DNA of 64,000 bases. Source: Macrostomum hystrix. Taxonomy: Eukaryota > Platyhelminthes > Macrostomidae. Below, piece after piece: positions 47,701 to 58,799 of this stretch. The stretch is taken from assembly GCA_950097015.1 (NCBI GenBank), contig CATNEN010000001.1, forward strand, positions 8,675,001 through 8,739,000, in the 5' to 3' direction. The notes below the pieces were generated by a model. It was given only the letters and a program-made list of their open reading frames with translations. It did not search any database and was not told the DNA's origin. The translations under genes and the position numbers were made by a program. Every line of letters starts with the position of its first letter. Position 1 is the first letter of the stretch.

Positions 47701-50700
47701 CGCCCTAGATCACTGATCTATGCCGCAAAAGCCTTAAATGCGTGGATGAGACCCGATCTCTCTAACGGGGACATCTGCGTCATCCAATCTGCACACATTG
47801 TGCCTAACAAGTTGACCCTCGTGGCATCCGCCTACCTGGCAGGCGACGCCCCCGTGGTTAGCGATACCCTCGTCGCCCTCTGTGAATTCGCCAGGGCACG
47901 AAACTTCGAGCTGCTCCTCGCGGGAGATGTAAACTCGCATCACACCCACTGGGGTAGCTCAAAAATCAATGACCGCGGCGAAGAGCTCCTGGCCTTCGTC
48001 AGCGGCACGCCTCTTAACTTCTGCAATGTGGGCAACACGCCCACTTTCGACAATGGGCGGTGGGCTGAGGTGCTTGACGTCACCCTGGCCTCACCCGGCA
48101 TCCTCCCAAGGGTGCTGGGGTGGGAGGTGTGGGAGACCGAAAGCTCGCTCTCGGACCACCGTTTCATCCGTTTCAACATCGGCACCCCCGATAAGAAGCA
48201 AAAGCCTATTTGGAGGCGTAATGTCAGAAATACCGACTGGCCCGCGTTCAGCCAAAAGCTGCATGAGGGCCTTCGGGATTCTGACCCCTCCATGGCCATG
48301 GAAACCACGCAGGACCTGGATGGAGTGGCTGCCCTGCTGGGCGGCGCCATCACAGAGGCCTACGAAATGGCTTGCCCGCTCAAAGCCTACAAAGGCAAAA
48401 AATCGGCCCCCTGGTGGAACCCCGAGCTCGGAATCCTAAGACGCCGAGCTAAGGCTCTCCAGAGGAAGCTGAAAACCTCGCACGACCCTGATGACAAAGA
48501 GGCCTATACTCGCGCCATCCATGAGTTTAAGGGCCGGGTCAGAAGGGCAAAAGCGAACAAGTGGCGACAATACTGCGAAGGGCTTGAGGGCTCGCGGCCC
48601 ACGGCCCGCGTGGTAAAGGCGCTCACCAACGACCGCTTCTCCAAGCTCTCATCGATTAAAAAGCCGGACGGCTCGATCACTGAGCGCCCGGAGGAAACGC
48701 TCGAGCTTATGCTAGGGCATTTCTTCCCGAGTGTACCGGCGCACTTCGGCCCAGACGACCACTCGCGTGGAGGTCAGGGCCTGGCTCAGTCACTCGTTAC
48801 GAATGACCGCATCGTTCGCGCGGCTAAGTCATTCAATCCTTTTAAAGCACCTGGGCCAGATGGTATATATCCGGCCTTTCTGCATGAAGCGGTTAAAAAT
48901 GGCCGCTTCCTCCATCTCCTCTGCAGACTTCTACGGGCCTGCATCGTGCTGGGCTACGTACCAGCGCGGTGGCATGAAGCCCGGGTCGTCTTCATCCCGA
49001 AGCCCGCCAAAGGCGACTATCGCTCGGTCAAGTCTTATCGCCCGATAAGCTTGACTTCCACCTGCCTCAAGCTCATGGAAAGACTGGTGCTCTGGCGCCT
49101 TCTTACTGTAGAGCTAGGGCGGGCCCCGCTCTCACCAAACCAGCACGCCTTTCGGGCGGGCCGGTCCACGGAGAGCGCCCTCCACTGCATTGTGGAGACT
49201 CTCGAGAAGGCAGTGCTGGGCAGCGGTTTTGCCCTGGCTGTTTTCCTTGATATTGAGGGGGCCTTCGATAACGTTATTTTCGAAGCCTTTGAGAAGGCCC
49301 TGGTTTCCAGGGCCACTCACCCCCACCTCGTCCGTTGGGTCATGTACATGATCCGGAATCGCCACGTGGTGGCCCACCTCGAAGGCAGGGTGCTCTCGGC
49401 ACCTGTCCTAAAAGGAGGGCCCCAAGGTGGCGTCCTCACCCCACTGCTGTGGAATCTCGTCATGGATGAGCTGCTAAAAAGCACTCGGCCTGACCCAGTC
49501 CTGAAGGTGGGATATGCCGACGATGTGACCGCCATCTGCGCGGGCCCCTCGGCGGAAACCACCAGGGACCTCATTCAGGGCTTTATCAACAGGGCGGTGC
49601 GCTGGGCGGACCAATGCGGGCTCCGACTCTCTGAGTCCAAGACCGTTGCGGTTATGTTTACCAGCAGGCTGCGCTGGACCATTGAGCCTCTGACTCTCTA
49701 TGGCAAGAATATTGCCATGGAAAAGCAGGTCCGGTGCCTTGGTATCCTGCTAGACCATAGGCTTAACTGGACCCCGCACATTACCACAAAGGCCAAGAGG
49801 GCCCTGGCCATTCTGGCGCAAGTCAGGCGAGCCGTGGGCACCACTTGGGGGCTAACCCCCAAAAACCTTTGGTGGATTTACACGGCGATCATTAGACCGT
49901 CAGTCGCTTACGCTGGCCTCATCTGGGCCAGTGCCATGAGCATCCAGAAAAACCTGGAGGCGCTTTATAGGGTGCAGGGCAGAGCCTGTCGCATGACGCT
50001 GGGCGCCCCACCCTCCACTCCCTTTGAAGGCATGAACGCTTTCCTCAACGCTACACCCATTGACATTTTTGTTAAGGGGGAAGCGGCAAAGTCCACCCGT
50101 CGTCTCCTTGATGCGGGTGTATCCTTCCAGAATTCGCGAGCCTTCTCGAAGCGCTCCCTTCTGCCCCACTCTGACCTCTGCCTGAAAACTCTGGGCGAGT
50201 GCGGAGGGCTCACCATCCTTTCGGACGGGGCCCCGGCCACTTTACTCCGGAGCCACAGGTACAAAGTCAGCATCTTCCCTCGTAATGAGGTAAAGGACTG
50301 CTGGGATGACCCCGCAGTCCACTGTTACACTGACGGCTCCCTGATGAACGGTAAATCGGGATTCGGGGTGTGCGTCGCCTCGGGTGGCGAGGTCCTCTGG
50401 ACCCACTCCCAACACTGTGGCAAGAGCTCAAGCGTTTTCCAAAACGAAATGCTCGCCATCAGTTTCTGTGCGGCTGAGCTGCGCCAGAGGCAGCTGGCTG
50501 GTCGGAGGATCTTTTTTCACTCCGACAGTCAAGCAGCCCTCAAGGCCCTCAGTCGCTGCACCTCTCGCTCCAGAACCACCTTGGACTGCAACACCCAGTT
50601 AAACGGTTTGGCGCAGTCTAACAAGGTGGAGCTGATGTGGATCCCTGGGCACGCCGGGCTCACAGGGAATGAGATGGCGGACGAGCTTGCAAAGGCTGGA

Positions 50701-52379
50701 GCAGCCAGCTCCCTGATGGGCCCGGGCCCGGAATCCCCGATCCCCGCCTCCGTTGTCAACTCCAGCATCAACCACTGGATGGAGACCCAGCACCGGAGGA
50801 GGTGGTCCAGCACCCTGAACTGTCGCCAGTCCAGGGCTGCGGTGCCAACCCCCTCTAGTAACCTGCGTAAGGCCTTACTCAGGCTAAACCGCAGAGACCT
50901 GAGAGCAGTCACCATGGCCCTTTCGGGACATGGCTGCTTCACCAGACACCGCTACCTCCAAGGCCACGTGCCTGAGGAAACGAGTCCTTTCTGCTGCTCC
51001 GGCCGTGAAAACGCCGAGCATTTCATTTGCCACTGCCCGGCCTTCACCCGGGCTAGGCTAAAACACCTCGGGCCGGCACCGACTCTTGCCGAAGCCTGCT
51101 CGCCCGAGAACATCCCTCAGCTCGCCCACTTCCTCCGGGATACCGGCCGAGCTGATTTCTTCCCAGCCTATGGCGAGGAAGATCGCGCGGCGGAACCGAC
51201 CGACGGACCACCCTGAGCGGCACCGCCTCGCTGGAGGCCGTCTGGCTGCCAGGGGTTAGCGATATGGGCGGCAACAGCCGCCTCCTCGCTGCGTCCGTCA
51301 TGGAGGCCCCCTGCCGCTAAGTCAAGTCAAGTCAAGTTGTTCACATCAAAAATATAAACAGAAATTACGAAAAACTATAGACACTCAGACTGGTCAGTTG
51401 GGCTCCATCCAGCAGACGACAATCAATGTAACCGGCTGTTACCGCATCGAGGTCGCTGGTGCCAAGGGTGGCGATAACACAATTGTGAGCAGCGCCAAGT
51501 TCGGTGGCAGAGGAGCTCTGGTTGCTGGAAACGCTAGCCTAACCAACGGCACAAAACTGTCCATCGTTGTCGGACAGGCGGGTGGTCCGGCTTCGAGATC
51601 GAACAGCGGAGCCGGTGGTGGCGGAGGCAGCTTCGTGTACCGAACTGTGGGCAGCCAGTTGCTGATGGCGGCTGGCGGTGGTGGTGGGGCGTCTTTTCGT
51701 CGAAATGGTGAGTTACAGGAGAAACTTGACGAGGATACTTGACGAGCTTGAAATCGTAGCTCTAAACGTCACAAAATTTTAGGACGTCCTGGTGAGGCTG
51801 GAGAAAACGGCTCGAACTCACAGGGCGGTGGCGGGGTAAGTTTTAATTGAGAACTCTCCCATTGTCGCGCTAATTTCGTTTCAAATGAAGTCATCTTTAT
51901 TTTCCAAATAATTGCCCAAAACAACAAACAACAACTAAATGTTCTAGTCATTGCTAATTGGCATGGGAGGCACTGGTGGAAGGCCTGGAAGACAAGATAC
52001 GTGGTATACTTCCGAGAGTTACTTCGGTGGATGTGGCGCTGGCTGGCTGGGCAAAGCAGCGCGGGGTTCCTGGACCGAGGATGGAAGCGGCGGCGGGAGC
52101 CGTGTCGAGAACTGGCTCGGAGGCCAAGCAGGAAGTGGAGGATCAGCCAAAGGTGGCTTTGGAGGCGGTGGTGGCGGCGCGTACAGCACTTCCTGGGACG
52201 GAGCAGCGGGAGCCGGAGGCGGCTTCAGTGGCGGCGGGGCTGGTCGCTACGGCGATCACGTCGGAGGTGGCGGCGGGTCCTACTGCGGTGGCAGCGGCTG
52301 CTTGGCCACGACTGGGGGCAACACTGGCTTTGACCACGGCTACGTTCTGCTGCGTCTGATTGCAGCCACCTGTGGCTGA
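44721..52379 (+). CDS. Gene D: secreted PAN plus ALK-type glycine-rich protein
   Basis: Five exons, 44721-44790, 44874-45221, 51381-51707, 51783-51835 and 51948-52379, join in frame to 409 codons plus stop. Exon 1 is a signal peptide ([18 protein letters not shown]). Exon 2 is the PAN-like module ([41 protein letters not shown]); it lacks the Cys present in the other copies after RLK. The glycine-rich part has [71 protein letters not shown] and [19 protein letters not shown]. Intron 2 contains a complete 6-kb LINE; without it and one copy of its target duplication the intron would be about 94 bp. Splice sites are intact, so the gene may still work if the intron is removed. Confidence 0.85.
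45551..45707 (+). repeat. Repeated block in LINE 5' UTR
   Basis: Two copies, about 98 bp apart, of a block around GGTGTCACCCTTTGACCTTA followed by ACAGGGT, each preceded by GGTACCTCT. Possibly promoter monomers of the LINE. Confidence 0.75.
45952..47499 (+). CDS. LINE ORF1, gag-like RNA-binding protein
   Basis: 515 residues from the ATG at 45952 (MASSPSTAP). The first ~170 residues are Ala/Gly/Pro-rich and low complexity. Residues about 165-350 form a globular core ([78 protein letters not shown]) resembling the ORF1 domain of arthropod R1/LOA-type elements (DUF4780-like; from memory). A basic, then acidic tail follows. No CCHC knuckle was seen. Likely coats the element RNA. TAG at 47497 lies 12 bp before the ORF2 ATG. 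Confidence 0.82.
   Translation: MASSPSTAPAEDTMVPEAIHAAAPGLAGPATATNAALPNSRDDRGAKRSTTSGAAKRRRRMLAHGTSAPLTKDQAQARGAEGALPRAGAGAGGLVPPAQAPARGGAHDAPRPGSRAKEGPAPIRTAARPEGEAEAEGPVPTADADPEGGDATGQGPGPQATYAAIARRQPAVIITGRDGKRLSSEQLSDICRNIDAMLWQLQLKGEPLAVGASATRESCFVVWPGDAESGRRLLELLPTQSWAAGLEFLRENEPPKTKRHRIFVPAKSVVTSAEDLRRGLIAMNRELPTAGLIVHRTILRPDGTGFTAILGLSEQWTRRYPDGANICIGLWKTKIFAFEADKTRGQTGPTTVPANEGSSDPKAGTGGRAQSSRQKRPERAIAGGSERRPARVTKRRGLLQRASEVVRTAKMAQLRAEMRGGPPGQAPQPRATGEASEVPSSIEQGPSSAPPTAQGAVSAPVEGDSGPGLGAGGGDWAADAVEFPSPARGLGTEEPMATDIDPEEEDRLLAGSPSK
47512..51216 (+). CDS. LINE ORF2: endonuclease, reverse transcriptase, RNase H
   Basis: 1234 residues with all catalytic signatures. APE-type endonuclease: VLVQEPWL (Glu39), [16 protein letters not shown] (Asp139, Asn141, His144) and SDHRFIRF (215-216). 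Reverse transcriptase: [19 protein letters not shown] (Asp580), [20 protein letters not shown] and YADDV (668-671). RNase [10 protein letters not shown] (Asp941), [14 protein letters not shown] (Asp1005) and [21 protein letters not shown]-terminal Cys-His cluster, [15 protein letters not shown], starts near 1161. It nicks target DNA and primes reverse transcription of the element RNA. No stop or frameshift, so it may be active. Confidence 0.95.
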   Translation: MMIHGISCLQVNTQHCVAASVNLMRTTERMMPGLVLVQEPWLSKNKPSNIPAGYDCFCMADSVRPRSLIYAAKALNAWMRPDLSNGDICVIQSAHIVPNKLTLVASAYLAGDAPVVSDTLVALCEFARARNFELLLAGDVNSHHTHWGSSKINDRGEELLAFVSGTPLNFCNVGNTPTFDNGRWAEVLDVTLASPGILPRVLGWEVWETESSLSDHRFIRFNIGTPDKKQKPIWRRNVRNTDWPAFSQKLHEGLRDSDPSMAMETTQDLDGVAALLGGAITEAYEMACPLKAYKGKKSAPWWNPELGILRRRAKALQRKLKTSHDPDDKEAYTRAIHEFKGRVRRAKANKWRQYCEGLEGSRPTARVVKALTNDRFSKLSSIKKPDGSITERPEETLELMLGHFFPSVPAHFGPDDHSRGGQGLAQSLVTNDRIVRAAKSFNPFKAPGPDGIYPAFLHEAVKNGRFLHLLCRLLRACIVLGYVPARWHEARVVFIPKPAKGDYRSVKSYRPISLTSTCLKLMERLVLWRLLTVELGRAPLSPNQHAFRAGRSTESALHCIVETLEKAVLGSGFALAVFLDIEGAFDNVIFEAFEKALVSRATHPHLVRWVMYMIRNRHVVAHLEGRVLSAPVLKGGPQGGVLTPLLWNLVMDELLKSTRPDPVLKVGYADDVTAICAGPSAETTRDLIQGFINRAVRWADQCGLRLSESKTVAVMFTSRLRWTIEPLTLYGKNIAMEKQVRCLGILLDHRLNWTPHITTKAKRALAILAQVRRAVGTTWGLTPKNLWWIYTAIIRPSVAYAGLIWASAMSIQKNLEALYRVQGRACRMTLGAPPSTPFEGMNAFLNATPIDIFVKGEAAKSTRRLLDAGVSFQNSRAFSKRSLLPHSDLCLKTLGECGGLTILSDGAPATLLRSHRYKVSIFPRNEVKDCWDDPAVHCYTDGSLMNGKSGFGVCVASGGEVLWTHSQHCGKSSSVFQNEMLAISFCAAELRQRQLAGRRIFFHSDSQAALKALSRCTSRSRTTLDCNTQLNGLAQSNKVELMWIPGHAGLTGNEMADELAKAGAASSLMGPGPESPIPASVVNSSINHWMETQHRRRWSSTLNCRQSRAAVPTPSSNLRKALLRLNRRDLRAVTMALSGHGCFTRHRYLQGHVPEETSPFCCSGRENAEHFICHCPAFTRARLKHLGPAPTLAEACSPENIPQLAHFLRDTGRADFFPAYGEEDRAAEPTDGPP

Positions 52380-52489
52380 CGACGCGATTATAAAATGACA
52401 TATTTTCATAAAAATTTTATACTTTACAACTTATTAACCCGTAAGTTCTATTCTCAGCTCTATAGAATTTATATAATTTCCGAGTGCTT

Positions 52490-52600
52490 CAGTTCACCAA
52501 CCTATGAATCAGTTTCCACTCGTAGCATAAGCTGGAGTAGGATGTTTGGGTGCGACTGGCTGCCTTCCCAGTCCATGGACTGAACAGATATACACCGCGC
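52490..52600 (+). repeat. SINE-B body fragment
   Basis: Keeps the order TTCAGTTCACC, then CCCAGTCCATGGACTGAACA, as in the SINE-B at 4965. The head is absent. Confidence 0.55.
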
Positions 52601-52609
52601 AACAATACA

Positions 52610-53190
52610 GATGTGCCACTACATGTACATCCGGCCACTTTCAAACAGCATCTCCTAAAAGTACACATTCTCCTTTATAATTTGTAAATTGTGCACAAAG
52701 CTTGCTAACTATGTTACTTACAAGTAGTATCCATCTGGTAATTATGTAATATGTTATGTTTCTTTCTTGTGTTTTACCGAGAGCACAATTAATAAAACTA
52801 TTTTTTCCTGACTATTCTCTCTCATATAAAATGTAATTTTTTCTACTGACCGGAGATCGGAGAAGAAGAGATTACGCAAATGGTTACGCAATTTCATCTA
52901 TTCTAGTACTGGTTTGTCTGCATAAAACTAGCTCTATTATCATTGCATCAAAAATTATTCAGTGATCTTCAACGGTTGGTAAGCTTAGAGACTTTCAATT
53001 AATCGATATTTCACTTCGCAGAGTTAAAATCTTTATCAGTCAATAGCTACGAAGATGATCGTCATCCTGATTTTAAAGCAATTAGGAAAAATGCAACTGA
53101 TTTCTATTACAAAATGGTAGACAATGGCTATCAAATATGACAGTTTCATAACTCGAACACCGAACGGCTGATAGTTGGTTGCAGCGGAGC
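52610..53190. other. Spacer, nothing recognised
   Basis: AT-rich unique sequence between gene D and the channel gene. Confidence 0.45.
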
Positions 53191-53199
53191 TTTTGGCAC

Positions 53200-53345
53200 T
53201 GACGTCATTTGATGCCACTCGACCCACAGCCAGCGAGGAGGATGACTCGCCGCCTGAGCACACCTTACACAGGTGGTGTACAGCTGTCTATCCTTAATTT
53301 TCTCGGGTTCATACAGTGTACATCCCCGACTTTTTTGAATGCGGC
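53200..53345 (-). repeat. Diverged SINE-A fragment
   Basis: Recognisable by CCCACAGCCAGCGAGGAGG and by CCTGAGCACACC and ACAGTGTACA in antisense order; heavily mutated. Confidence 0.5.
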
Positions 53346-53781
53346 AACACCAAAACCGAGTTTAGTCAGATAAAAGTGCATTCTGTGGAGCACGTCAGCC
53401 ATAAAACTGTCGCTAATAGAATACTGGGTGGGGTCCCACGCTAGCCACGCCCGAAATTCAGCCCCGTCCTTCAATTAAATGCGAGATTTCATGTCTAGCA
53501 ACTGTTTCCTGTCTCTTCTAAAGAAAACACGAGTAGAAAAGGAACACCCATAAATGTCTGCTATCCCAGCATCTGCCTGCCCTTTTAACCAATTTTCCCA
53601 TTCGATCCCCAGCTTAAAGGCCTCACCCAATCCACCCATCCGGCTTCCTCCAATCTCAATCCAACCTCTTTGAATGCAAGATTTTATCTTGACGAAACCG
53701 ATCTAGCAAGAGCAGCACGTACTGTTCGTGACCATTATTTTTTATTTTCTGTCCAAGAAAAAATTATTTTCTGCTTCAGAA

Positions 53782-56700
53782 ATGGACAACGAAGAGCTGG
53801 TTGGATCCAAGCTTCCACCGCTGCCGCCTCGGTATCGACTGAGGGATGTCATCTTGGGAGCTGACTACGGCGCTGGCGATGACGAGTCTGACAGGTGAGT
53901 CGCGTGTACAGTATGACGTCCTGAGGCTTCGAGGACTTCAATTGTAAACTTGATCAATAAAATAGCTAGATAGACCTGACAATCAGTCCTGTCAGGCCAG
54001 GTGTACGCTCGTACAGCCGGTGTCACAGCTGCGACTATTGAGCATACGTTTACGTACAGCTAGCTGTTCAGTCCATGGACAGAGAAGGCCGCCACACTCA
54101 CCTGAATTTCTACCCCTGCGAATGGTGGTGCCCCCATTTCACAGCTGGGTGAACGGAAGTACTAGAAAAGGACAGATATTTGCTCATATTCGCAATTCGT
54201 TTCCATTCGGTCTAAAGCGTTTGCCTCTCGCACAAAGGTACCTGAGCTCGATTCCGGAGCGAAGCCACATTCATATGAGACGCAGCCGTGGAGAGAAGGC
54301 TTGGGGGCTTGTCGTGCGATTTACGCCATTAGGGCCAATCTCCAAGGCACAGTGAGAGTGTACTCTGCCTGACGATGAGAAAGTCAGGGCAGTTGTCCAC
54401 ACCTGTGTGAGCAGTATCTGTGTGCGTGCGTGTTCAGGAGTCAGCGAAATCGGCAGAACTGCTTCCTCGCTGGCTGCGGACATAATGTCACCAAATGATG
54501 TGCAATTGACCGCAGCCCTCCTGCAATTATTATGTCTTTTATCAGTTTCTCTTGGGCTGAGATACGAACTCCCGACCTCTTGGTCAGAAGTCAAACACTC
54601 TAACGACTGGGCTGCAGTTTTCGTAAGAACGTCAAGACGGTCTCTTGCAGCGAAGACTCCTTTATAATCTATAAGAAACACCGAAGGTGACGTCCATTGT
54701 TAAAACAACTAAATTTAATCGATATTTCATTGGTGACGCCATGATGGGATGACGGGACGCAAAAAACGTTACTATAAAATCGGTTCCAATCTACTTTTTT
54801 TAAACATCAGCCATTTAATGAAGTCAAATGCAAAAGTGTGTTTGGTATACAAAAGATACGAAAATTTATCTTTATTTTAACTGGAATTTCTCAGCCCTAT
54901 AAAAGGCACTTGGTGTTCAATGGATGAAATTAGTTTAATCCAAGGCCCGAGAGGATAAATCACTAATTTATCATCTATGCAAACAGTCTCTCACAAGCGG
55001 CCTTACTAATGTAAACACCATAGCACGCTAGCCTTTCTTACGTATCAATCCGAAATGAGCCGTATTGCAAATATTAGCTAGGTGGTCAATATAATTACGA
55101 AATCGATTTGACTTCTGTTCTACTGGGCTATGAGGTCTGGACTAAAGGCAAGCATTTTGCATAGAATCAATCTTAGACACTCACTCTGTGAAGCAGATAC
55201 TTGAATAGATACGAGCTAGAACTTAGATTAATTGCACATTTGCTAGATAGAGAAAGCAACTAATTTAATTTGCACTTTTGTGTCGGAATGTATTCACCGA
55301 GTTTAAGTGTCACTCATTAAATTCCTATCCCAGCAACACTACTTAGTTCAGTTTAATTCAGTAGTAAGATGAGTAAAACTGTTCAGTCCATGGACCGGGT
55401 AATTTCAGTTCCTGCTACCATTTTACAGGTGCGATGATGGATAGAGAAATCTGTTCGGCAGGAAATTTTCAATTTCGTATCGATCTAATCTATTAGATCA
55501 CTATCACTTTACTGTGCTCAAGAAAAAATTTAATAACGTTGTTATCGTAGAAATTTTGCTCTTAACTCCAACATTGTCCTCCCACACAGTCGAACCACTC
55601 CTCTTAACCTAATGACCTATGTGCATCTGCCATGACTTTCTCATCGTCAGGCAGTGTACATTTTCACTGCGCCTTGGAGGTTGGCCCTCAAGGGCGTAAA
55701 TTGCGCGACACGCCCCCAAGCCTTCTCCCCGCGGGGCTGCGCCCTAAATGAATGTGGCCTCGCCGCGGAATCGAGCTCAGGGACCTTGGTGCGAGAGGCA
55801 AACGCGTTAATCGCTCTGCCACTCACCCCTAATCAATAGATTTTTCAAAACTAAATTGTCAATAATAACAGCGTGATGCTTTGAGGATAAGTCAATGTGC
55901 ATCCGGTCTGTTGTTCTTCGGACATTGTATAGTCAAGTGGACCAGTTGTCTTCTAATTTCTAGTTGAATAAAGTACGCACTCAGACACAATGGGACACAC
56001 AAGTCATGCTTAGAATGGACACACCGGCTGCTGCTGCTGCTGCTACTGTTATTCTCAGAAGTGAATTCCATAGTCAATCCAACAACCCCAGCACCCACAC
56101 GTGCTTGCAGAGACCCAATGCTCCCAATTGAATGCTCTGTGAATTAGAACTGGTCACACACAAAGTTGGTCCTCTCTCTCTCTCTCACAGCCCTCCATTC
56201 TACCCCAAATCTCCCTAACTCCCAAACTTCATGCACCACCTCCCGCGTGTCTCCAACCCGACGGCCCTCTCCCCCACACCTGGTGGCTCCCCGCCAACCT
56301 CAACTCTAAGCGGCATTTTTTTTCTCAACGGCGATACACAATTTGAGGAAAGAATGAGCCAGGTAGGTATAGGACAGAAACACTATTAACAGCTAGCTAT
56401 ATAAAATGAGGACGTTCAGAACTAGAGCGGACTGACAGACCCGGACGCAGCCCAGTAATACCTGCTGTTGACTCTGCACTGCTTTTATTACAGCAAACTT
56501 TTTTAATCCCAGGTTTGACAGACAATAAAAGCTTATAGAAATCTGAGATTCTGCGAAGCACATTGTGCGTCTTTCTAAAAAGAGATTCAATCCATTATTG
56601 GCACGGTCAGTGAGTTAATTAATTCATGGCTTTCATTCTCAATCATTATTAACTTTCCTAGCAGTGACCATTTTACGTCCCTACATTTCTTACCTGATTT

Positions 56701-58209
56701 TTAGTTCTTCAGTCGTCACTTATTGTGAGGCCTATAGGCAGCTGCGTCAGCGGGCATAACAGCTGTCAATTTTATCCCGATTACAAAGTGCCTCGTCTTT
56801 TTCTGCTCCATCTCATTCGCCTCGACTACGGCATCATCGCATTGGGGAAGACAGGCGGCCTATCGCTCCCATCTCTCTCTCCCCAATTCCTTTCTAGAAG
56901 CAATGGCAAAAACTGCTCCTTCTAATGCCAGCGAGACTCAACGCGAAAAGCTGATAGAGCTTTGAGAAGAAGAGAAAACCAGCTGGGAGAAGGGGGAAGA
57001 GATCCCATGTGAGTGGTTCGACTTGCCGCAACCCCCCTCACGACCCCCCCTAGTAGGAGACGAGGCACAAGAACACGCAGTCTCACTTCCCTCGCCCCCT
57101 CCCCTCCGCCGAGAGCAGCCAACCCCAGCTCCTCCATTGAAATCTGCCTCACTGAGCCCACAATGAGCTGGTGGTTCGCCAGATGCCGAGACACCGGCAG
57201 CAGAAGGGTTGGCAACAGAGCAGCCGAATCGACTAAGAATCAGCGAGGCTTCGGCGCCACCGCCAAAGGCAGGCAAAAATCGGGCTTCATTGAGCAGAGC
57301 ATTCGCGACTACATGTTGATGCCGTTTCAGTTTCCCGACCAGGACTTTGAGCAGTGAGTTTCGATAGCTTTCAAGAGAAAAACAACTTCTAGGCTTCACC
57401 CAGCTGTCAAATTGGTGCCAGCATTTGCAGTTGATCTAGAAATTTCGGGTTTTGCTCTCCTACTTTCACAGTCGGTGGACTGAACAGCTGTACGAAATCT
57501 GGCACAGTTGAGCTGCAATTATAAGTATATTATGAGTATATTATAAGTCTGAGTCTGAGCATTCGTGTGTGTGTGTGTGCTCAGGGGTCTGCAGAATGGA
57601 CAGAGTGGCCTCATCGCTGGCTGTGGGTCGACTGTCGGGTACCCACAGGACCCAATGATGATATTTGGTGACACTAGACCCGCAGTCAGCGAGGAGGCAA
57701 TTCCGCCCATTCGGCTGACTCCTGAGCACACGCACATAGATACTGTACGCAGACACACACTCACAGAGGGCGTGTAATCTGCCCTGACTTTCTCATCATC
57801 AGGCAGTGTACACTCTCACGGTGTCTTGGAGGTCGAGAAAGGCACGACAACCCTCCCTTCTCTTCGCGGCTGCGCCCCAAATAAATGTGGTCTCGCCGCG
57901 GAATCGAGCTCATTTCGGAAGGCAAACGCGTCAGACCGTTCTGCCACCGCCCCCCCTCCCGCCGGGCTCCATCTAATCAACTAATATTATATCAGGCCCG
58001 GTGGCTGTCGCCCCACTGTTCCGCAGGGTCCGGGTCGAGTTCTTCACCAACGAACGCTCGTTAAAGGAGCGACTACAGTTGTACTTTATCAAGAACCAAC
58101 GCTCCAGTCTGCGGATTCGCATCTTCAACTTTGTCATCAAGGTTCTCACGTGTGTCCTGTACGTTATACGGGTGATTAACGATAATCCAAAAGCGGACGG
58201 AATGTCGTG
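53782..58209 (+). CDS. KCNT (slo2): Slo2/KCNT sodium-activated potassium channel, 5' end
   Basis: Coding exon 1 (53782-53894) encodes [20 protein letters not shown] then [10 protein letters not shown] and ends in phase 2 (GACAG|gtgagt). Exon 58027-58209 (ccgcag|GGTCCGG) continues in frame with [34 protein letters not shown] and the first transmembrane segment [30 protein letters not shown] followed by VQVEFYxNENTFKERL and [15 protein letters not shown] is the amino terminus of vertebrate KCNT2 and Slack-A. Another phase-2 donor at 57354 (FPDQDFE/Q) could use the same acceptor as an alternative first exon. The pore and RCK domains lie beyond position 64000. Slo2 channels are tetrameric plasma-membrane potassium channels gated by sodium or chloride. 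SINE copies fill the first intron and 23-bp arrays the second. Confidence 0.88.
54062..54180 (-). repeat. SINE-B body fragment
   Basis: On the minus strand: GTTCACCCAGCTGTGAAATG, then GTCCATGGACTGAACAGC, in SINE-B order. Confidence 0.65.
54205..54630 (+). repeat. SINE-A copy followed by an inverted tRNA-like head
   Basis: SINE-A at 54205-54535, with head GCCTCTCGCACAAAGGTACC and tail CAATTATTATG. It is followed directly by a minus-strand tRNA-like stretch (54545-54630) with CAGCCCAGTCGTTAGAG and GGGAGTTCGTATCTC as A and B boxes. The latter does not fold cleanly as a tRNA. Confidence 0.7.
55380..55445 (-). repeat. SINE-B tail-side fragment
   Basis: On the minus strand, CACCTGTAAAATGGTAGCAG, then GGTCCATGGACTGAACAG. 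Confidence 0.5.
55620..55830 (-). repeat. SINE-A 5' half
   Basis: Antisense copy with an intact head (GTGGCAGAGCGATTAACGCG, GAGCTCGATTCCGCGGCGAG), truncated in the body at GATGAGAAAGTCATGGC. Confidence 0.85.
56995..57353 (+). CDS. Possible alternative first coding exon of the Slo2/KCNT gene
   Basis: An open frame ends [17 protein letters not shown] and CA|gtgagt, phase 2, the same phase as the exon ending at 53894. Splicing to 58027 gives DFEQVRVEFF without a shift. Possible starts include [11 protein letters not shown] (ATG near 57163). A second frame over 57175-57300 is also open, so the true 5' boundary is unclear. Vertebrate KCNT1 uses alternative first exons, which makes this plausible. 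Confidence 0.45.
57390..57500 (+). repeat. Diverged SINE-B fragment
   Basis: TTCACCCAGCTGTCAAATTG followed by CAGTCGGTGGACTGAACAGC; a decayed copy of the SINE-B body order. Confidence 0.5.
57555..57958. repeat. SINE-A fragments in opposite orientations
   Basis: A short plus-strand body piece (57555-57650) meets a nearly complete minus-strand SINE-A (57662-57958, head at 57958). It ends about 20 bp before an unused acceptor and 70 bp before the channel exon at 58027. Confidence 0.75.
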
Positions 58210-58799
58210 GTGAGTTTCTTAATGTTAGATGATGCCTGTTACGATCTAATCACATGACGTCAGATATGGCTAGATTATAAAAATAGCGATTCTTCCATTT
58301 TTCTCACCCATTGTCTTTCATGTGATTATCATTCGTCTTTTTTACAATGTGAAGGCAAGATGTTGACTGCATTATGCCGTTGTTCTCTAGATAAATCGTA
58401 AAATAGATTAGATTTTTTCAACGTAATGAATTTACACTCGCGAGAATTTCATCTCAGAAGCGTACTATAGTCTCTAACAATGCTTTTTTAATCACATTAT
58501 CACTGTTCCAGCATTTTTCAGATTAGAGGCATTACGAACTGATCATTTACTCAGTTTAAAAGTGCATTTCAATAATGAACAAATTTATGATATACCACCA
58601 GTTGATGACAGCTCATGTGCTATGACTCATACAGTTTTTTCTAATGCAATTATCATGCAAATTGGAGCAAGTTCACTGTCATATGGAACTTGGGTGTGCA
58701 TGAGCCAAGGGTTGGAATTGCAAATTAGCTTTGGGGGTAATTCTGATCGAAAATGATATGCTCGTGTCAGAAAATTTATTCTTAATTGCCTGTATGAAG

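Larger units (their letters stand above)
45283..51335 (+). mobile_element. Full-length R1/LOA/I-group LINE with 12-bp TSD
   Basis: The target duplication GTTGTTCACATC is exact at 45271-45282 and 51336-51347. The element is 6053 bp, with a ~670-bp 5' UTR, two intact ORFs separated by 12 bp, a ~105-bp 3' UTR and a (TCAAG)n-type 3' tail instead of poly(A). EN plus RT plus RNase H in one ORF and the tail type fit the R1/LOA/I assemblage. Exact duplication and intact frames point to a recent insertion. It is much more GC-rich than its host intron and is sense to gene D. Confidence 0.93.

Noticed and set aside
54545-54630. Minus-strand tRNA gene
   Set aside because: A and B boxes are present but D and acceptor stems do not pair well, and it abuts a SINE; treated as a SINE-like head.
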